Source: Fischerella thermalis PCC 7521 (lineage in GTDB: Bacteria > Cyanobacteriota > Cyanobacteriia > Cyanobacteriales > Nostocaceae). Taken from it: a DNA stretch of 35,101 nt. The notes under the pieces were generated by a model. It did no database searches. It was not told where the DNA came from and saw only the letters and a program-made list of their open reading frames with translations. The stretch is from the NCBI RefSeq assembly GCF_000317225.1, contig NZ_AJLL01000045.1, forward strand, positions 1 through 35,101. The letters are read 5' to 3'. Both the position numbers and the translations under genes were made by a program. This document shows, in pieces, positions 1 through 7,977 of this stretch (its first letter is position 1; each line of letters opens with the position of its first letter).

Positions 1-12
1 TTTTAATCATCA

Positions 13-60
13 AAAAGCCCCCTCTGCTTACTAAACAACAGATGGGGCTTTTGTTATTTT
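13..60 (+). terminator. Rho-independent terminator of an upstream gene
   Basis: A 14-bp inverted repeat (AAAAGCCCCCTCTG at 13-26, paired with CAGATGGGGCTTTT at 39-52, one mismatch, 12-nt loop) is followed by GTTATTTTTTT. This is the standard layout of an intrinsic terminator for a plus-strand gene that lies left of the window. The stem is nearly symmetric and could also stop minus-strand transcription. Confidence 0.8.
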
Positions 61-400
61 TTTGTTCAAGGTGCGACAATCGCCTCTAAACCGCCTCTAA
101 ACCAAGCTAGCTACTAGCTAAAGGTTTAGGAGGGATAAACCCCCTGAAAACATCAGGTGCTTATTGAGAATGAACTAGTCGGTTCCATTTGCAACAAGTA
201 GGCATATTATCAGCGAGGTTTAAGGGTTATGAAGCTTATACAGCAAGCACTTTAACTTGCTTGTCGCCCCTTGAAGTCGCAGCCAAAGCTGTTAAATTGT
301 TGTTCAAAGAATTGGTAAAAGGGATAAAGTACTAGAGTGAATGCCAACAAACCATTCAGACTGTACTTGGTTGAACTTATAGTTTTGAAAAAAAATTCTT
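61..400. promoter_or_regulatory. Intergenic leader with a strong hairpin
   Basis: No open frame is supported here. The direct repeat CGCCTCTAAAC occurs twice in tandem (about 81-101). The second copy pairs with GGTTTAGGAGG at 123-133, giving a stem around an inner TAGCT/AGCTA stem (94-133). A second small hairpin, AGCAAG/CTTGCT, lies near 243-264. No clear Shine-Dalgarno sequence precedes the ATG at 401. The region probably holds the promoter and 5' leader of that gene, but I cannot place the promoter boxes with confidence. Confidence 0.35.
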
Positions 401-865
401 ATGGCGACAGCAGTTTCTTACCCCAATGCACCTGATCTCACAAGCGAAGATTACGTAGTCATCGGTTTAGCCACGTGCTTCATTAAAGAAGACGGAGAAG
501 TTCATCAAGTTGAAGTTATAGAACCTATTCCCTCGGCTGCTTTAGAAGCGCTTGTCAAAGGAATTCCTACTTCCTACAAGTTTGCTTGTGCCACAACTTT
601 AGGAACTGTTGTGGATGGTGATACACTGCAAAAGCCATCCCATTTTCCGGAGACAGCTCAGTTTAGTGATGAATTTGTGCAACGCACTTTTGCAGCTGCA
701 CGCACCTACAAGCGCAAGGAAAAGGCAAAATCCTTAGTCCCTATTGGCACTACCTATACAGATTTTCAATATTCCACCGAACGCAAACGTGTACTGAACG
801 CAACTCGAGTTGTCACTAAAGAAGACAACGTCAAACAGCATTCCCACACTCATAAGGTTCTTTAA
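401..865 (+). CDS. Conserved cyanobacterial hypothetical protein
   Basis: The gene encodes a soluble 154-residue protein. I do not recognise a named family and see no membrane segment or signal peptide. The N-terminal half (about residues 15-75) reads like an alpha/beta domain, with hydrophobic strands around VVIGLATCFI and FACATTLGTV. The C-terminal third is basic (KRKEKAK, ERKR) and ends in a His-rich tail (HSHTHK). The two Cys residues are not in a metal-binding arrangement. The codon-like pattern and length support a real gene, and its style matches small proteins conserved across filamentous cyanobacteria, but that is inference. The ATG at 401 lacks a clear ribosome-binding site. It is followed by a G-rich dispersed repeat and then a simple-repeat tract, so it is probably transcribed alone. 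Confidence 0.6.
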   Translation: MATAVSYPNAPDLTSEDYVVIGLATCFIKEDGEVHQVEVIEPIPSAALEALVKGIPTSYKFACATTLGTVVDGDTLQKPSHFPETAQFSDEFVQRTFAAARTYKRKEKAKSLVPIGTTYTDFQYSTERKRVLNATRVVTKEDNVKQHSHTHKVL

Positions 866-867
866 TG

Positions 868-920
868 GAGGTGGGGAACTCACCGACCCCTGGTGGGGAT
901 TAGGGGGAATGGGGAGATGG
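868..920 (+). repeat. G-rich dispersed repeat, copy A
   Basis: This stretch, which includes TGGGGAACTCACCGAC and GGGGATTAGGGGGA, recurs on the opposite strand at about 7118-7167 with roughly nine identical bases in ten over 50 bp. It begins directly after the stop codon of the preceding gene. No coding potential is apparent. Confidence 0.6.
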
Positions 921-939
921 AGTGATAGGGAGTAGTAAG

Positions 940-1040
940 TCATTAGCCACTAACAACTAACAAGCAACAAACAACCACCAACAACCAACCACTAACCGCT
1001 AACTATTAACCACTAACAAAAAACCAACAACCAACAATAC
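940..1040. repeat. Short tandem repeat tract (CAACAAC/ACTAACA type)
   Basis: About 100 bp made of degenerate heptamer-like units (AACAACC, ACCAACA, ACTAACA) fill the space between two plus-strand genes and run almost up to the ATG at 1045. Such STRR tracts are typical of filamentous cyanobacteria. The tract leaves no room for a normal ribosome-binding site for the downstream gene. Confidence 0.7.
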
Positions 1041-1044
1041 ATCT

Positions 1045-1602
1045 ATGCTGAAACTTTACGGTGCCGCTCGTAGTCGTGCCTCAATTGTGCAATGGTATCT
1101 TGAAGAATTGGGAATCCCATACGAATTTGTTAAGCTAGACATGCAAGCTGGAGAACATCGTCAACCAGCATACTTAGCAATTAACCCAATGGGGAAAGTG
1201 CCAGCAATTGTTGATGGTGATTTGCAACTTTGGGAATCAGGAGCAATTTTACTTTATCTGGATGAAAAGTATGGTAAATTCCAGCACTCACCAGAAGAAA
1301 GAGCAAAAATAACTCAGTGGGTTTTTTTTGCTAATTCCACCTTGGCTACAGGCATATTTGTAGAAACCAATCGTGAGCGAGAAATGCCTCGTCTGATGAC
1401 TCCCCTCAACGAAATTCTCCAACGTCAACTATTTTTGGTAGGTGGAAAATTTACTGTTGCTGATATTGCTGTAGGGTCAGTTTTATCTTTTATTCCCATT
1501 ATGTTAAAGATAGACTTGAGTTCCTACCCAGCTGTATTTACCTATATGAAACGGCTGTCTGAACGCCCTGCTTTTCAAGCAACTATCGGTTCTCGTAGAT
1601 AA
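1045..1602 (+). CDS. Glutathione S-transferase family protein
   Basis: The protein has 185 residues and a GST layout. The N-terminal thioredoxin-like domain (about 1-75) starts with LKLYGAARSRASIVQWYLEE, where Ser10 or Ser13 is the likely thiolate-activating residue. It continues with NPMGKVPAIVDGD (the cis-Pro loop) and LWESGAILLYL, whose Glu-Ser pair normally holds the glutathione gamma-glutamyl group. The all-helical C-terminal domain contains GGKFTVADIAVGSVL, the T-x-x-D N-capping box conserved in GSTs. At 185 residues it is shorter than the usual 200-220, with the shortfall in the C-terminal helices. The expected role is cytosolic glutathione conjugation or peroxide/electrophile detoxification; the substrate is unknown. 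The ATG sits right after a simple-repeat tract with no evident Shine-Dalgarno. Confidence 0.88.
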   Translation: MLKLYGAARSRASIVQWYLEELGIPYEFVKLDMQAGEHRQPAYLAINPMGKVPAIVDGDLQLWESGAILLYLDEKYGKFQHSPEERAKITQWVFFANSTLATGIFVETNREREMPRLMTPLNEILQRQLFLVGGKFTVADIAVGSVLSFIPIMLKIDLSSYPAVFTYMKRLSERPAFQATIGSRR

Positions 1603-1608
1603 AGATTT

Positions 1609-1698
1609 GGTTGGTTGTTGGTTGTTGATATGTTTCTCTAACAACTAATAACTAACAACTAACAACTCACAAGTAGCACCTAACAAATCACAACTCAC
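1609..1698. repeat. STRR tract between convergent genes
   Basis: TTGGTTGTTGGTTGTTG is followed by AACAACTAATAACTAACAAC, so the two halves are roughly complementary and could fold as a long imperfect hairpin. It lies exactly between the 3' ends of the GST gene (plus) and the YajQ gene (minus), where it could serve as a bidirectional terminator. Confidence 0.6.
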
Positions 1699-1703
1699 CG
1701 AAT

Positions 1704-2195
1704 TTAACGGTAATTTGTGAATTGCAAAGCTACAGGAAAGTCCTCTTGTTTTATACGTTGAATGACAGTTTGCAACTCGTCTTTACTTTTTGCACTGACA
1801 CGCACAGCATCACCTTGAATTGAGACTTGCACCTTCTTAAATTCGTCACGAATTAACTTAGAAATTTGCTTGGCAATTTCTTGACTAATGCCTTTTTTCA
1901 ATTTGATTTCTTGACGAACACGGTTGCCACTAGCTGATTCAACTTTACCAAAATCAAAGATTTTTTGAGAAAGGTTGCGCTTGGCGGCTTTTTCTCGCAA
2001 GATATTGTGTACAGATTCTAAGGTGAATTCGCTATCAGTGTTAACAACGATGCTTTGTTCACCCAACTCTATTGTAGTTTGAGTATCTTTGAGGTCGTAA
2101 CGGCTTTTAATGTCTCGCGCAGTTTGATCGACAGCATTAACTAATTCTTGTCTGTCAAAATCACTCACAATATCAAAGGAATATGTAGAAGCCAT
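1704..2195 (-). CDS. YajQ family nucleotide-binding protein (DUF520)
   Basis: The protein has 163 residues, the standard length of the YajQ/DUF520 family. It opens with the typical [20 protein letters not shown], followed by [11 protein letters not shown]. Later come [20 protein letters not shown] and the [35 protein letters not shown] segment, which belongs to the second of two ferredoxin-like half domains. Family members bind nucleic acids or nucleotides, and some Xanthomonas and Pseudomonas homologues have been reported to bind cyclic di-GMP. The role in cyanobacteria is not settled. The protein is predicted cytosolic, with no TM segments. The ATG is clear and agrees with family start sites. 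Its 3' end faces the GST gene, and the upstream gap is another simple-repeat tract. Confidence 0.95.
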   Translation of the reverse strand: MASTYSFDIVSDFDRQELVNAVDQTARDIKSRYDLKDTQTTIELGEQSIVVNTDSEFTLESVHNILREKAAKRNLSQKIFDFGKVESASGNRVRQEIKLKKGISQEIAKQISKLIRDEFKKVQVSIQGDAVRVSAKSKDELQTVIQRIKQEDFPVALQFTNYR

Positions 2196-2204
2196 AGGAA
2201 AAAA

Positions 2205-2295
2205 GTAGTAGATGGTTAGTTGTTAAGAGTTGGTAGCTGCTAGTTACTGGTTCGTTGTTAATGATTCTTCCAAACAACAAACAACAAAAAAATAA
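2205..2295. repeat. STRR tract between two minus-strand genes
   Basis: The tract contains degenerate GGTTAGTTGTTA/AGTTGGTAG units on one side and CCAAACAACAAACAACAAAA on the other. It separates the MAPEG gene from the YajQ gene and carries no ORF. Confidence 0.5.
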
Positions 2296-2721
2296 CTAAC
2301 TTGTAGCTTTGGTTATACTTAGTACAAAAATCGTAGCAGTACTCAGGCAACCGATAGCAAACATGAGAGATCGCAAAATGGGAATATTTAAAATATAAAA
2401 AACTGAGTAAAAAAATCGTGCTACTAAAAAGGCAATAGCTGCTCTTACTGCTGTGGGAGAATTTACATCTGTGATGTATGCCATTAATGCTGCGGCAGCA
2501 AATATCATAAATGTTTCAAAAGAGTTCTGATGTGCCCAGGTTGCCCTTTGAGCATAGGGTGGCAGTTTATCAAACATAGCACGGGGAGCATATAGATCAT
2601 AGCCTACACGCGCACGGGCATAGCTTACCAATATAAAGGGTAGATAAATCAGCACAGCCGCAGCAGCGATCGCATACAGAAAAATTGCAGAAACAGGAGA
2701 TGGCAATAATTGCATCAACAT
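2296..2721 (-). CDS. MAPEG family membrane protein
   Basis: This 141-residue integral membrane protein has about four hydrophobic segments: residues 10-33, 67-85, 90-110 and 117-138. After the first segment comes the MAPEG-like cytosolic loop with ARARVGYDLYAPRAMFDKLPPYAQRATWAHQNSFETF. The AHQNSFETF stretch matches the conserved (A/N)-H-x-N-x-x-E core, which in eukaryotic members takes part in glutathione binding. MAPEG proteins include microsomal GST-like enzymes, but the cyanobacterial members have no firmly known substrate. The first residues (MLMQLLPSPVSA) allow a start at the ATG used here or at Met3. The gene is monocistronic between two non-coding gaps. Confidence 0.88.
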   Translation of the reverse strand: MLMQLLPSPVSAIFLYAIAAAAVLIYLPFILVSYARARVGYDLYAPRAMFDKLPPYAQRATWAHQNSFETFMIFAAAALMAYITDVNSPTAVRAAIAFLVARFFYSVFYILNIPILRSLMFAIGCLSTATIFVLSITKATS

Positions 2722-2970
2722 AAGTAAAATTTATAATAGTTATTTATAAAAAATTAAACTCCCAGTCTAAGATCCAAAATTTAAATTAGCTGCTTATCTT
2801 GTTAACAGCTAAACCAACCTAGGGACACTTGCAAGACAGTTTTCCTGACTTACAATGTGTCCATCATGTTTACGCTTAGCCATTACTTAAGAGTCACTAG
2901 TCTTACAGTTGACAAAACTCACTCCTAATAAGTTTTGGAGGGAATGTACCGCTGGCATGAGAACTAATGA

Positions 2971-3474
2971 CTAATCGAAGTAAAACAGCGTCACCAATTT
3001 TCTATTTTCTTCTGCTTCTTGACAAGTTTGCAACAGAGTACCACTGTCATGAAACGCAAAGCAAATTAATTGCTGGCAACGGGAGACAATCTCCTTATTG
3101 CACAGGTAACTAGCCTCTGCGAGGGACAAATGATCGTTACTAGGATTTTCCACCAAATGCATAACTTGTTCGAGTTGCAGGCGGGATTCATAGGGTTGGC
3201 GTTCCAAGCTTTGGGGCAGAATCACAGTTAACAATTTGGGATCGGCCCGCATTGCTCCCTTGATCGCAGCTGAATTTGTACCCGTTGCACCAGAGGTGAT
3301 GATCTGGTTGCCTGATAAAACCAGGGCGTAAGTCATCATCTCAATCAGATTTTGATGTGTAATCGGGACATGACGGGAACCCAATAAGGCGATTCGTTTA
3401 GAACCAGTTTGCTGGATGGTCGCCAGTTCTTGGGCTAATGTATCGATGTTGATAAGGTCTATTGACTGACTCAA
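2971..3474 (-). CDS. DprA/LOG-like Rossmann protein (DNA recombination-mediator A-like)
   Basis: This 167-residue protein has the core of the DprA/Smf Rossmann fold. RIALLGSRHVP forms the first strand and nucleotide loop. NQIITSGATGTNSAAIKGAMR corresponds to the S-G-x-A-x-G-x-D/N motif, and LTVILPQSLERQP and LICFAFHDSGT follow. It has only the Rossmann domain, about half the length of a full DprA (around 360), and lacks both the N-terminal SAM and the C-terminal winged-helix domains. Proteins of this kind are often named DNA recombination-mediator protein A in cyanobacterial annotations, but ssDNA loading of RecA is unproven for the short form. A LOG/TIR-like nucleotide-sensing role is an alternative. 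It lies alone on the minus strand, with a repeat-containing gap upstream. Confidence 0.7.
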   Translation of the reverse strand: MSQSIDLINIDTLAQELATIQQTGSKRIALLGSRHVPITHQNLIEMMTYALVLSGNQIITSGATGTNSAAIKGAMRADPKLLTVILPQSLERQPYESRLQLEQVMHLVENPSNDHLSLAEASYLCNKEIVSRCQQLICFAFHDSGTLLQTCQEAEENRKLVTLFYFD

Positions 3475-3573
3475 AGACGGACGGAATCAGATTAAACAAC
3501 CTAGATATTCTATCAGACTGAGAGCAAACGCAAAGCTGCTTTAAGTTATATATAGCTACGATTTTTGAAGGAA

Positions 3574-3646
3574 GGCAGAGGGCAGAGGAGCCACTGCGCC
3601 CTTGGAGGTTCCCTCCGTTGTAGCAGGTGGCGTGGCAGAGGGCAGA
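3574..3646. repeat. Hairpin element flanked by 13-bp direct repeats
   Basis: GGCAGAGGGCAGA occurs at 3574-3586 and again at 3634-3646. Between the copies lies a stem-loop: GCCACTGC (3590-3597) pairs imperfectly with GCAGGTGGC (3623-3631), and inside it GGAGG-TTC-CCTCC (3604-3616) pairs perfectly. No ORF crossing it is convincing. It lies upstream of the DprA-like gene and downstream of the tRNA nucleotidyltransferase fusion. Confidence 0.6.
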
Positions 3647-3765
3647 AGGTATATTTTGACGAGCGCACTTCTGCTTTTTCAGTTTATGGCACAGACCAAG
3701 CAAACAGCTACTCAGTTTAGAATCGCAAGCTAACAACGCAGTGGAACCAACTTCAACCCAATAAA

Positions 3766-6486
3766 CTACTGAGGATAGTGTTGTGCCAAAAATTTCTCTG
3801 CTTGAGTGCGATCGCGAATCTCTCCATCCAAGGTTGCAGCCAGTAGTTCATCGAGCATTTGCCGATACTGTGGCCCCGGTTTGTAACCAAGTTTCTTTAA
3901 ATCATTACCATTTAAAATAGGCCGAATATTCGCCCAAACTGTTAAATAATGCCACAGGAGCTTTCTAATAGGGCGGGAACTGTGTAAAGCCACTAAAATC
4001 AGCATTGGTAAATCGTAGGCTCTTAGTAGCTTCACCACTTGGCTAGGAAGCTGACAAGTGGGTAGAGCATTTGTGATCTCAATTTGTGCTTGAGCTAATT
4101 TTTGCAAGCGCTCAATGCTATCTTCTTGTAATTGCAGATTCTTTGCCACCTTTGCCCGATATGCTGGGGTGAGATAAGCGATCATGGCTTCTAGGCGCAT
4201 CTGCCAGTGAGTCAGCAGAATTTGTTCAGGATCAAATTTGCGTAAACAGCGTTCTAGCAACCGTAATTGCCGCAATAACTTTTCATCTAGTGTTTTCAGA
4301 CTCGGATGAATACACTGTAACGCCCCCAAATCTCCGAGTAACTCTAAAGCAGCTTGCCAATAAGTTGCTTCCAGGATGTGTTTAATTTCTGCTTTCAGGC
4401 GGGTTTGCAGTGCAGGGGTTTTATGATTTTCTTTGGTAGTGCGATCGTAAACACCACTGTTGATCGCATAACGGATATATTCTTCTGTTTGCGGTTCAAT
4501 TTTAAATCCAAAACGCACGGCAAAGCGTACACCCCGATATATCCGGGTAGGATCTTCAATAAAACTGTTGGCGTGTAAAACACGAATTTGCTTTGCTTGT
4601 AAATCTAGCAAACCACCAAAAAAATCCAGAAGTTTGCCAGCCCGAGGAGGCGTAAGTCTCAGTGCTAAGGCATTAATGGTAAAGTCACGCCGATACAAAT
4701 CTTGGCGAATAGAACTAGCTTCGACTTCGGGATTTGCAGCTGGGTAAGGATAAAACTCTGTTCTAGCAGTAGCAATATCTAGCCATAAAGAATCTAATTC
4801 TGGATCTTTGTGCCAAAGTAAAGCAGCAGTTTGAAAAGCACCGTGAATCTCTAGCCGTGCTGCTGGGTAAAGTTGCTGGAGTGCCTTGGCTAACTCTACA
4901 CCAGCACCGACATCTGCGGCTTTGTGAAACCCATCGACTACTAAATCGATATCTTGAATTAACAAGCTGCCAGATGCTTCTTTAGCCAGAAGTAAGTCGC
5001 GTACTGCTCCCCCTACTAAATATAAATGCCAACCCCGTTGCTTAGCTTGAGCAGATGCTTTGGTGAGTAATTCCCAGAGTTTGGGATTCAGGCGATCGCG
5101 CAATTCTCCCAATGTCGGAATCTCAACATCCTCTTCTTCTTGTCTTCCCCCTTCCCTTCCTCTCCTCCTCTCGTGATCATTTTGCTGATGCAACTCCCGC
5201 AACACATCAGTGCGGGTGACTATACCTACTAATTGCCCGTGTTCTAATACAGGCAATCTTCCGATATCATAAGTCACCATTAATGACTCAATTTCTGGCA
5301 AGGTAGTATCAGGACTAATTGTTTTCAGGTTGATCGTCATGTAACCTTTGACGGGTGCATGACTAAAACCGTGGTGCAGAGCAATATCTATATCCCGACG
5401 CGAGATAATACCTAATAATTGGCCTTGGGCATCGACTACAGATAAACCAGAGTGTCCGTAGCGTAATAAAATTCGCTGTGCTTCCTCAATTGTGGTATCC
5501 GGGCGAATCGTACGAACCGGGGATGACATCAAATCTCGTGCTATAGGTGGATGGGGTATTTGCGCTTTTAATCCTTCCAATAGCTGATTGAGTATTTCTT
5601 GACAATTTACACCCCGCAGATTTAGTGATGTTGCTTGCGAATGTCCACCGCCACCAAATGGTTGAAAGATTTGGTTGAGGTTGACATCAGGAATTCGCGA
5701 TCGCCCAATTACTGTTAAGCGTGAGTCATCCTCGCCGACAGAATATTTGTTCGCTAACAATAAAGCATCTATTTCTGTCAACTCCATTAATTCGGAGGCT
5801 AGACTCGATAAACCTGGTACATAACCATCTGTTACCAGTGTTACCCAAGCGATAGTACAACCTCTTATGCATAAATATTGCAACTTGTCAAGTGCTTCTG
5901 ATAATAGCTGCTGTAATTGAGGAGATAAGCCAGGTTCTACATACTCAGCAACAACTGATAAATTTGCTCCTTGCTGCATCAACCAAGCTAAGGCGAGGGC
6001 ATCTCGTGGTGTAGTGTGGTCATAGGTCAGCGAACCTGTATCAACATGGATACCCAGCGCCATAGCCGTTGCTTCTGCTGTCGATAGGGAAATTTGCTGT
6101 TTTTGCAATTCTTCCACTATCAGAGTTGTGGTAGCACCTACAGGGGCAATGTGTAATTTTGTTGCGGGGATATCACCATGTTGCTCGAGGTGATGGTCAT
6201 AAACTATGATTTCTTCAATATGGGGTAAATCTAACCATTCTGCTGCTTTACCCAGGCGATCGCGATATTGAGTATCTACTACAGTCAGAGAACGAATTTT
6301 TTTCCCATTAACAGAACGCCGTTCAATCAACTGATATTCATCCCGATATAATGCCAAAAAATCACGCACTGGTGGGTGAGCGCCGCCAGTTAACACAATC
6401 TTGCTACCTGGGAGCAAACGTGTCAGCCCTATCGCCGCCCCCAAGGCATCAAAATCAGCTGTTGTATGACAAAGAATTAAATCCAT
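3766..6486 (-). CDS. DHH-DHHA1-CBS-CBS-tRNA nucleotidyltransferase fusion
   Basis: This 906-residue multidomain protein has three parts. Part one is a DHH phosphoesterase: [12 protein letters not shown] at 7-18, DTQ at 71, [10 protein letters not shown] at 96-105, and a DHHA1 [10 protein letters not shown] near 280. Part two is a tandem CBS pair, about 315-370 ([12 protein letters not shown]) and 380-435 ([12 protein letters not shown]). Part three is a class II poly(A) polymerase/CCA-adding head and neck: [13 protein letters not shown] and QDIDLVVDG (catalytic Asp pair), [11 protein letters not shown], and [18 protein letters not shown]. This architecture is known in cyanobacteria and Aquifex, where the tRNA 3'-CCA is built by separate CC- and A-adding enzymes. 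I cannot decide from sequence between CC-adding, A-adding and poly(A) activity. The CBS pair suggests control by adenine nucleotides. The linker before part three (about residues 440-460, [14 protein letters not shown]) is low complexity. The gene is monocistronic. Confidence 0.93.
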   Translation of the reverse strand: MDLILCHTTADFDALGAAIGLTRLLPGSKIVLTGGAHPPVRDFLALYRDEYQLIERRSVNGKKIRSLTVVDTQYRDRLGKAAEWLDLPHIEEIIVYDHHLEQHGDIPATKLHIAPVGATTTLIVEELQKQQISLSTAEATAMALGIHVDTGSLTYDHTTPRDALALAWLMQQGANLSVVAEYVEPGLSPQLQQLLSEALDKLQYLCIRGCTIAWVTLVTDGYVPGLSSLASELMELTEIDALLLANKYSVGEDDSRLTVIGRSRIPDVNLNQIFQPFGGGGHSQATSLNLRGVNCQEILNQLLEGLKAQIPHPPIARDLMSSPVRTIRPDTTIEEAQRILLRYGHSGLSVVDAQGQLLGIISRRDIDIALHHGFSHAPVKGYMTINLKTISPDTTLPEIESLMVTYDIGRLPVLEHGQLVGIVTRTDVLRELHQQNDHERRRGREGGRQEEEDVEIPTLGELRDRLNPKLWELLTKASAQAKQRGWHLYLVGGAVRDLLLAKEASGSLLIQDIDLVVDGFHKAADVGAGVELAKALQQLYPAARLEIHGAFQTAALLWHKDPELDSLWLDIATARTEFYPYPAANPEVEASSIRQDLYRRDFTINALALRLTPPRAGKLLDFFGGLLDLQAKQIRVLHANSFIEDPTRIYRGVRFAVRFGFKIEPQTEEYIRYAINSGVYDRTTKENHKTPALQTRLKAEIKHILEATYWQAALELLGDLGALQCIHPSLKTLDEKLLRQLRLLERCLRKFDPEQILLTHWQMRLEAMIAYLTPAYRAKVAKNLQLQEDSIERLQKLAQAQIEITNALPTCQLPSQVVKLLRAYDLPMLILVALHSSRPIRKLLWHYLTVWANIRPILNGNDLKKLGYKPGPQYRQMLDELLAATLDGEIRDRTQAEKFLAQHYPQ

Positions 6487-6660
6487 AGTTTAGTCATTAG
6501 TCATTGGTCATGGGAGCATATTTAAACGCAGAGGCTAACGCAAAGGAACACAGAGCCTTAATCTGAGCTACTTCGTTTTGTGTTTTGGAAAAATTGGGAT
6601 GCTCTGTTAGTCATTGAACTAATGACAAATGACAAAGGACAGATGACTAAAATGTTGCAA
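6487..6660. repeat. Simple-repeat gap with a dispersed CGCAAAGG-type repeat
   Basis: AGTCATTAGTCATTGGTCAT lies next to the start of the minus-strand fusion gene. AATGACAAATGACAAAGGACAGATGAC lies on the far side, so the two are roughly inverted. Between them is AACGCAAAGGAACACAGAG (6537-6555), which recurs inverted at 20068-20086 with one change. The promoters of both divergent genes must lie in or around these repeats. Confidence 0.5.
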
Positions 6661-6751
6661 TTTCTGCTAGCTTAACAATAAGGAAGAACATTGGTTTAAC
6701 CCTGTAAATATTCTATCTTTAAGAATCTTCGCTGTCTTGGGAGAAGGGAAA

Positions 6752-6940
6752 ATGAGTATTATATTCCAAATTGCTTTGCTAGCTCTGGTACTTGTGTCTT
6801 TTGCGATGGTGATTGGCGTTCCTGTTGCTTATGCCACTCCGCAAAACTGGAATGAGTCGAAAAAATTGCTGTGGCTTGGTTCTGGTGCTTGGATTGGCTT
6901 AGTAATTTTAGTTGCACTCTTGAGCTTTTTCGTAGTTTAA
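6752..6940 (+). CDS. psbZ: Photosystem II protein PsbZ (Ycf9)
   Basis: PsbZ is a 62-residue thylakoid subunit of the photosystem II core, placed at the outer edge near CP43, where it helps stabilise the PSII/antenna arrangement. The sequence [20 protein letters not shown] opens a first TM helix. [16 protein letters not shown] forms the lumenal/stromal loop, with the family-typical P-x-x-Y-A and W residues, and [24 protein letters not shown] forms the second helix. Length and both helices are complete. I chose the ATG at 6752 rather than an upstream in-frame TTG because it gives the family N-terminus and is preceded by GGGAGAAGGG at a proper distance. ribH follows on the same strand after a 301-bp repeat-rich gap. 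Confidence 0.97.
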   Translation: MSIIFQIALLALVLVSFAMVIGVPVAYATPQNWNESKKLLWLGSGAWIGLVILVALLSFFVV

Positions 6941-6994
6941 GCAACTGCCGCCACACACAACTAGTTAATAGCATAAAAACAACAGGGGCAACAG

Positions 6995-7110
6995 GAGCAA
7001 TCAAAGGATACGGGGGAAAAGGAGAACAGGAGGAAACAGAGGACAAGGGAGACAAGGAGGACACGGGGGACACAGGGGAAAAGCAAGACAAACAGAACAT
7101 CTCCACTCCT
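6995..7110 (+). repeat. Purine-rich degenerate nonamer tract
   Basis: Between psbZ and ribH the sequence runs as degenerate 9-mers such as AGAGGACAA, GGGAGACAA, GGAGGACAC and GGGGGACAC, with strong purine bias on the plus strand, then turns to a pyrimidine-rich stretch. Frames crossing it give low-complexity peptides and are not supported as genes. Confidence 0.55.
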
Positions 7111-7117
7111 CCCACCT

Positions 7118-7168
7118 CCCCACTCCCCCTAATCCCCTCCACGAGTCGGTGAGTTCCCCATCCCCCCA
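7118..7168 (-). repeat. G-rich dispersed repeat, copy B
   Basis: Read on the minus strand this contains ATGGGGAACTCACCGAC and GGGGATTAGGGGGAGTGGGG. It matches copy A at 868-920 in about 45 of 50 positions. Confidence 0.6.
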
Positions 7169-7241
7169 TCTTCTTTGCTCCTGTTGTCTTAACAGAAGAA
7201 ATGTATATAGTGGCAAGAGTATAGTTGATTTAGAGGCGGTC

Positions 7242-7820
7242 ATGGCAGTTTTCGAGGGAACTTTTACGCAGACAGAACCTTTGCGGTTTGCATTGGTAAT
7301 TGGACGATTCAATGATCTAGTTACCACAAAGCTACTAGAGGGGTGTCAAGATTGCTTGAAACGCCACGGTGTCGATGTTGATCCTCATGGTTCGCAAGTA
7401 GATTATGTTTGGGTTCCAGGGAGTTTTGAAGTTCCAGTAGTAGCGCGCCAACTTGCTCTTTCTGGACGCTACGATGCCATCATTTGTATGGGCGCTGTCA
7501 TCCGAGGACAAACACCTCATTTTGATTATGTTTCCTCTGAGGTGGCAAAAGGTATTGCTGCTGCTTCCTTTCAAACTGGTGTACCAGTAGTTTTTGGCAT
7601 CTTGACGACTGATACCATGCAACAAGCTTTAGAACGGGCTGGTATCAAAAGTAATCATGGCTGGGACTATGCTATGTCAGCCCTGGAAATGGGTAGCCTC
7701 ATGCGTCAGTTGCGTTCTAAACTAGCTCAGCCATACGCTGGCAATTCTCAATCCTTACCTGCTTCGCTCAAAAGTGCCAGTGCAGGTGAACTTTCGCCAT
7801 CTGGGGAAGAACTGGGTTAA
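7242..7820 (+). CDS. ribH: 6,7-dimethyl-8-ribityllumazine synthase
   Basis: RibH condenses 5-amino-6-ribitylamino-uracil with 3,4-dihydroxy-2-butanone 4-phosphate, the penultimate step of riboflavin synthesis, in the cytosol. The 192-residue sequence has the family signatures in order: [14 protein letters not shown] (ring-binding Phe/Asn), [11 protein letters not shown], then [21 protein letters not shown], whose His is the catalytic base. [19 protein letters not shown] and [14 protein letters not shown] follow. The usual domain ends near residue 158. The remaining 34 residues (rich in S, A, P, G) form a C-terminal tail of the kind seen in some cyanobacteria. The ATG at 7242 (MAVFEGTF) is preferred to an upstream in-frame ATG at 7149, because the extra residues are translated repeat sequence and GAGGCGG sits just before 7242. 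Confidence 0.97.
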   Translation: MAVFEGTFTQTEPLRFALVIGRFNDLVTTKLLEGCQDCLKRHGVDVDPHGSQVDYVWVPGSFEVPVVARQLALSGRYDAIICMGAVIRGQTPHFDYVSSEVAKGIAAASFQTGVPVVFGILTTDTMQQALERAGIKSNHGWDYAMSALEMGSLMRQLRSKLAQPYAGNSQSLPASLKSASAGELSPSGEELG

Positions 7821-7910
7821 CTCCCATTTTTAAAATTAAGAGGTGGGATTTTCAATTCCTTGTTTGTATTTATGCAATTCTTTTTTTAGGACTTGCCAAA
7901 CTAAAGGCTG

Positions 7911-7936
7911 TAGAGGCAATTCCTGAATTGCCTCTA
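7911..7936. repeat. Perfect 12-bp hairpin repeat between convergent genes
   Basis: TAGAGGCAATTC (7911-7922) and GAATTGCCTCTA (7925-7936) form a perfect inverted repeat with CT at the centre. It lies between the converging ends of ribH and the coiled-coil gene. A bidirectional terminator is possible, and the ends resemble the hairpins at 10128 and 13480. Confidence 0.7.
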
Positions 7937-7977
7937 TCTAGAATCAGAGTTTTATTGGAAAACTTACGCCGAAACAG

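Noticed and set aside
3398-3736. 112-codon minus-strand frame overlapping the DprA-like gene start
   Set aside because: It runs through the hairpin/direct-repeat element, is Cys/Ser-rich without a recognisable fold, and overlaps a much better frame.
6759-7327. Minus- and plus-strand frames across the psbZ-ribH gap
   Set aside because: They are translations of purine/pyrimidine tandem repeats and overlap the two well-supported genes.
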